NCBI GenBank assembly: GCA_002315275.1
Contig: DCGN01000139.1
Location: forward strand, 247 to 8,243
Reading direction: 5' to 3'
DNA from: Clostridiales bacterium UBA1777
GTDB taxonomy: Bacteria > Bacillota > Clostridia > Oscillospirales > Oscillospiraceae
Length of the DNA: 7,997 nucleotides
Position numbers and translations under genes: made by a program. Shown here in pieces: positions 5,739-7,997 of this stretch; within the stretch, counting starts at the first letter, position 1, and each line of letters begins with the position of its first letter. The notes beneath the pieces are model-generated. The model was given only the letters and a program-made list of their open reading frames with translations. It was not told the DNA's origin and did no database searches.

Positions 5739-6416
5739 GAAGAAAGATTTGAGAGAAACATCCCTGCCATAACCGAAGCGGAGCAGGAAAAGCTTAAGGC
5801 AAGCCGCGTGCTCGTGGCGGGAGCCGGAGGACTCGGAGGGTATGTTATTGAGCACCTCCTGCGCGTAGGAGTGGGAAGCATAGTCGTTGCGGATGATGAC
5901 AGATTTGATATAACAAATCTGAACAGACAGCTTCTATGCACGGAGAATACCGTGGGCATGGTTAAAACAGACGGTGCCGCTCTTCGTGCAAGGGAGATCA
6001 ACCGGGAAGCTAATATCGAAACACACTTTGAAAATATAAATGAGAATACGGTGCGCGGTCTTATCAAGGGCTGCGATGTCGTTATAGATGCACTTGACGG
6101 CTTTTCGGCCAGAAGGGCGCTTGCACACGGCTGCCTTGAGGAGGGAGTGCCGGAGGTGTTCGGCGCTGTGTTCGGTTGGGAAGCGAGGCTTGCCGTCATC
6201 AGGCCGGGTTCGGATAAAAAAATGCTCAATTTCCTCGTACCCCGCAATGCACCGAGGCAGGGGAAAACCGTCCTTACGACAACGGCCGGGCTTTGCGCCG
6301 CTTTGCAGGTGAGTGAATGCGTCAAGCTTATTACGGGAAGAGAGGCTCTGGCGGACGGAGTGGTTATGATCGCCGATATGCTCAGCGGAGAATTCGAAAA
6401 GCTCTATTGCATGTGA
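5736..6416 (+). CDS. ThiF/MoeB/HesA-family E1-like adenylyltransferase, zinc-less form
   Basis: This family uses ATP to adenylate the C-terminal glycine of a MoaD- or ThiS-like carrier. Read from GTG at 5736 the product has 226 residues. Visible motifs are the nucleotide loop GAGGLGG (29-35), ADDDRFD with the ribose-binding Asp (52-58), NLNRQLL with the conserved Arg (61-67), catalytic-type K77 in GMVKTDGAA, and DALDGFSARR with the metal-binding Asp (118-127). The late segment TTTAGLCAALQVSECVKLITG (182-201) matches the conserved MoeB helix region. The protein lacks both CxxC pairs that bind structural zinc in E. coli MoeB: the first region reads LNFLVPRN, and the protein ends at EKLYCM before the second. 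It has no rhodanese domain. It is separated from the polyferredoxin gene by the hairpin and is followed 19 nt later by moeA. The MoaD-like protein two genes upstream is the natural partner. Confidence 0.88.
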   Translation: MEERFERNIPAITEAEQEKLKASRVLVAGAGGLGGYVIEHLLRVGVGSIVVADDDRFDITNLNRQLLCTENTVGMVKTDGAALRAREINREANIETHFENINENTVRGLIKGCDVVIDALDGFSARRALAHGCLEEGVPEVFGAVFGWEARLAVIRPGSDKKMLNFLVPRNAPRQGKTVLTTTAGLCAALQVSECVKLITGREALADGVVMIADMLSGEFEKLYCM

Positions 6417-6435
6417 TTTTGAAGGAGATGAGCCT

Positions 6436-7656
6436 ATGCTGCAGGTGAAAACGCCACAGGAGGCTTTTGATATAATAGAACAGACATTTAGCCGGACCCT
6501 GCCCACGGAGCGTATAACCGCTGACAACGCGCTCGGCAGGATAATTGCAGAGGATGTACGCGCCGAGGAGTATGTACCGGGCTTTGACAGATCAACGGTT
6601 GACGGTTATGCCGTGATCGCGGCCGACACCTTCGGCTGCTCGGACAGCATTCCCGCAATTCTCGAAAAGGCCGGAGCTGTCGAAATGGGGGAGTCGCCCG
6701 CATTTGCCGTCACGCAGGGAAAGTGCGTTGAGATACCGACAGGCGGCGCAGTTCCGAAGGGTGCCGATGCGGCTGTAATGGTGGAGTACACCGAGGATTA
6801 CGGAGACGGAACCGTCGGTATAGCAAAGAGCATAGCACCTGGCGGGAATATCATCTTCAAGGGTGACGATGTTTTCCCGGGAAAGACCGTTTTGCATAGG
6901 GGAAGAAAGCTCTCCGCGCAGGACATAGGCGCCCTTGCGGCAATGGGAAAATGCCTTGTCACGGTCGTAAGAAAACCGAGAATTGCAATAATTTCAACGG
7001 GAAATGAGCTCGTTGAGCCGGATAAGATCCCAAAAGACGGACAGATCCGTGATGTAAATACGTCACTTCTGCGCGCGCTTCTGACGGCATGGGGTGCGGA
7101 AGCGGTCCCTTGCGGCATAGTGGAAGACGATGAGGAAAAGCTGTTCGCCGCAGCAGAAGGTGCTCTTTCAAGGTGCGACGGGATCATAATCTCGGGCGGC
7201 AGCAGTGTCGGAGAAAAAGACAACGCCTGCCGTGTTATCGCAAGACTCGGCGAGGTGCTGCTGCACGGTATCGCGATGAAGCCCGGAAAGCCGACGATCA
7301 TCGGCAGAGCGGGAGACAAGCCTATGTTCGGCCTGCCGGGGCATCCCGTGGCTGCGTGCTTCACGGCAAGACTGTTCGTGAGAAAAACGCTCGCGCAGCT
7401 GACGGGAGAAAAATACGAGCTTCGCCCGATATCTGCCGAGATATCCGAGAATATCGGCTCAAATCACGGCAGAGAGGAATATATCCCCGTTAAGCTCAAG
7501 TCCGAAAACGGCAGGACGACGGCATATCCGATTAGAACAAAATCGGGTCTTATAACCTCGCTCGCCGGGGATGACGGCTGGATGCGCATCCCGCGCGACT
7601 GCGAGGGGATAGAAAAAGGACGATCGGTTGACATAATATTAAACTGCGTAGGTTAA
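6436..7656 (+). CDS. moeA: MoeA, molybdopterin molybdo-/tungstotransferase
   Basis: MoeA inserts molybdate (or, in tungsten users, tungstate) into adenylated pyranopterin, releasing AMP. The 406-residue product is full length. Hallmarks in order are PGFDRSTVDGYAV (48-60, D56 in the DGYA motif), EIPTGGAVPKGADAAVMVEYT (99-119), ISTGNEL (186-192), DGQIRDVNTSLL (201-212), ISGGSSVGEKD (252-262), KPGKP (282-286) and GLPGHPVA (299-306). The C-terminal beta domain (about 330-406) contains REEYIPVKL and ends in the usual GxxVDIIL form. The ATG at 6436 has GAAGGAG (6421-6427) 8 nt upstream. It lies in an operon with an AOR-family enzyme and directly before a second MoeA of another subtype, so tungsten is the likely metal for at least one of them. 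The sequence alone does not show the metal preference. Confidence 0.95.
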   Translation: MLQVKTPQEAFDIIEQTFSRTLPTERITADNALGRIIAEDVRAEEYVPGFDRSTVDGYAVIAADTFGCSDSIPAILEKAGAVEMGESPAFAVTQGKCVEIPTGGAVPKGADAAVMVEYTEDYGDGTVGIAKSIAPGGNIIFKGDDVFPGKTVLHRGRKLSAQDIGALAAMGKCLVTVVRKPRIAIISTGNELVEPDKIPKDGQIRDVNTSLLRALLTAWGAEAVPCGIVEDDEEKLFAAAEGALSRCDGIIISGGSSVGEKDNACRVIARLGEVLLHGIAMKPGKPTIIGRAGDKPMFGLPGHPVAACFTARLFVRKTLAQLTGEKYELRPISAEISENIGSNHGREEYIPVKLKSENGRTTAYPIRTKSGLITSLAGDDGWMRIPRDCEGIEKGRSVDIILNCVG

Positions 7657-7669
7657 AAGGAAATATACT

Positions 7670-7997
7670 ATGGCATTTGCATACCTGACAAATACACCTA
7701 TAGATAAGGCTAAGGCCGACTATCTCAAGGCAATATCCGATGCGGGCTTTGCGGCACCGGCAGAAGCCGTTAAAACTGCGGAATCCTGCGGGAGAGTGAC
7801 TGCGGAGGCTGTATATGCCAAGATCTGCGCCCCGCATTATCACGCCTGCGCGATGGACGGTATTTCTCTGAGGGCATCGCTGACATTCGGCGCAGGAGAG
7901 ACAACTCCCGTGAAGCTCGGGAAAAACGAGTTCGTCGAGGTGGACACGGGTGACCCGCTTCCGGAGGGCTGCGATGCCGTGGTCATGATAGAGGACG
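7670..7997 (+). CDS. Second MoeA-family protein, N-terminal part (type often fused to a substrate-binding-protein-like domain)
   Basis: The first 109 codons are present and the gene runs off the right edge. The ATG at 7670 has AAAAGGA (7655-7661) 8 nt upstream, overlapping the stop of the first moeA, so translation is likely coupled. The product starts MAFAYLTNTPIDKAKADYLK. It contains CGRVTAEAVYAK (40-51), HYHACAMDGI (56-65, with the MoeA Asp D63) and VDTGDPLPEGCDAVVMIED (91-109). These features match the subgroup of MoeA proteins (about 600 residues or more) in which the MoeA domain is followed by a periplasmic-binding-protein/LysR-substrate-like domain. Members begin with a similar YLxNTPL-type segment and have VDTGDPLP where ordinary MoeA has a PTG motif. 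The C-terminal domain is outside the window, so the fusion is inferred. This is clearly a different subtype from the preceding MoeA and not a recent tandem duplicate. Confidence 0.82.
   Translation, partial: MAFAYLTNTPIDKAKADYLKAISDAGFAAPAEAVKTAESCGRVTAEAVYAKICAPHYHACAMDGISLRASLTFGAGETTPVKLGKNEFVEVDTGDPLPEGCDAVVMIED

Noticed and set aside
5720..6325. Long minus-strand reading frame (201 codons) opposite the ThiF/MoeB-like gene
   Set aside because: It is a serine/proline-rich translation with no domain and no ribosome site, lying fully antisense to a gene with clear motifs.
5934..6527. Minus-strand frame (197 codons) spanning the E1/moeA junction
   Set aside because: It overlaps two well-supported plus-strand genes and its translation has no family features.
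6798..7364. Minus-strand frame (188 codons) opposite moeA
   Set aside because: Its composition is typical of an antisense shadow (Ser/Pro/Ala-rich), and the plus strand carries all the MoeA motifs.
1..7997. Mobile elements, CRISPR arrays, tRNA or rRNA genes, defence genes
   Set aside because: No direct-repeat arrays, transposase or integrase motifs, or structural-RNA sequences were recognised. Coding sequence fills nearly all of the window.

Overview
The window looks like the chromosome of an anaerobic, low-to-mid GC Firmicute of the Clostridia, plausibly a gut Oscillospiraceae/Ruminococcaceae-type bacterium. The reasons are strong AGGAGG-type ribosome binding sites, consensus sigma-A-like promoters, a clostridial-style RecJ with a C-terminal extension next to a probable relA/spoT start, and a tungsten-type aldehyde:ferredoxin oxidoreductase (AOR) locus. 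The phylum-level placement is inferred from gene content and signals; no marker gene was compared.

Left part (1-2825, minus strand): housekeeping genes. From right to left these are a LOG-family nucleotide phosphoribohydrolase (2244-2825), the single-strand exonuclease RecJ (127-2142) and the first 32 codons of a further gene (from 98 leftward) that resembles the N-terminus of RelA/SpoT. Each of the two complete genes has its own recognisable -35/-10 promoter.

Centre (2826-3061): a 236-bp divergent intergenic region. It carries the perfect-hexamer promoter of the LOG gene on the minus strand and a promoter for the right-hand operon on the plus strand. A 14-bp perfect palindrome overlaps the plus-strand -10 box.

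Right part (3062-7997, plus strand, running off the end): one tightly packed operon. It encodes a 640-residue AOR catalytic subunit, an 84-residue MoaD/ThiS-like carrier ending in Gly-Gly, a 140-residue ferredoxin-like protein with four CxxCxxCxxxC motifs, a 226-residue ThiF/MoeB/HesA-type E1 enzyme without zinc cysteines, a MoeA (406 residues), and the start of a second, different MoeA. Read together, this is an oxidoreductase with its electron-transfer partner plus part of the machinery that makes and metallates its bis-pyranopterin cofactor (tungsten more likely than molybdenum, by family). The enzyme would oxidise an aldehyde, or run the reverse reaction, passing electrons through the polyferredoxin to ferredoxin or another carrier. 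A GC-rich hairpin with a short T tract separates the three enzyme-proximal genes from the cofactor genes.

No tRNA, rRNA, CRISPR array, insertion sequence or phage gene was seen. The system type (AOR with cofactor genes) is known; the less ordinary points are the altered second pterin-binding motif in AOR, the zinc-less E1, the intra-operon hairpin and the dual-use Gly-Gly/Shine-Dalgarno sequence.
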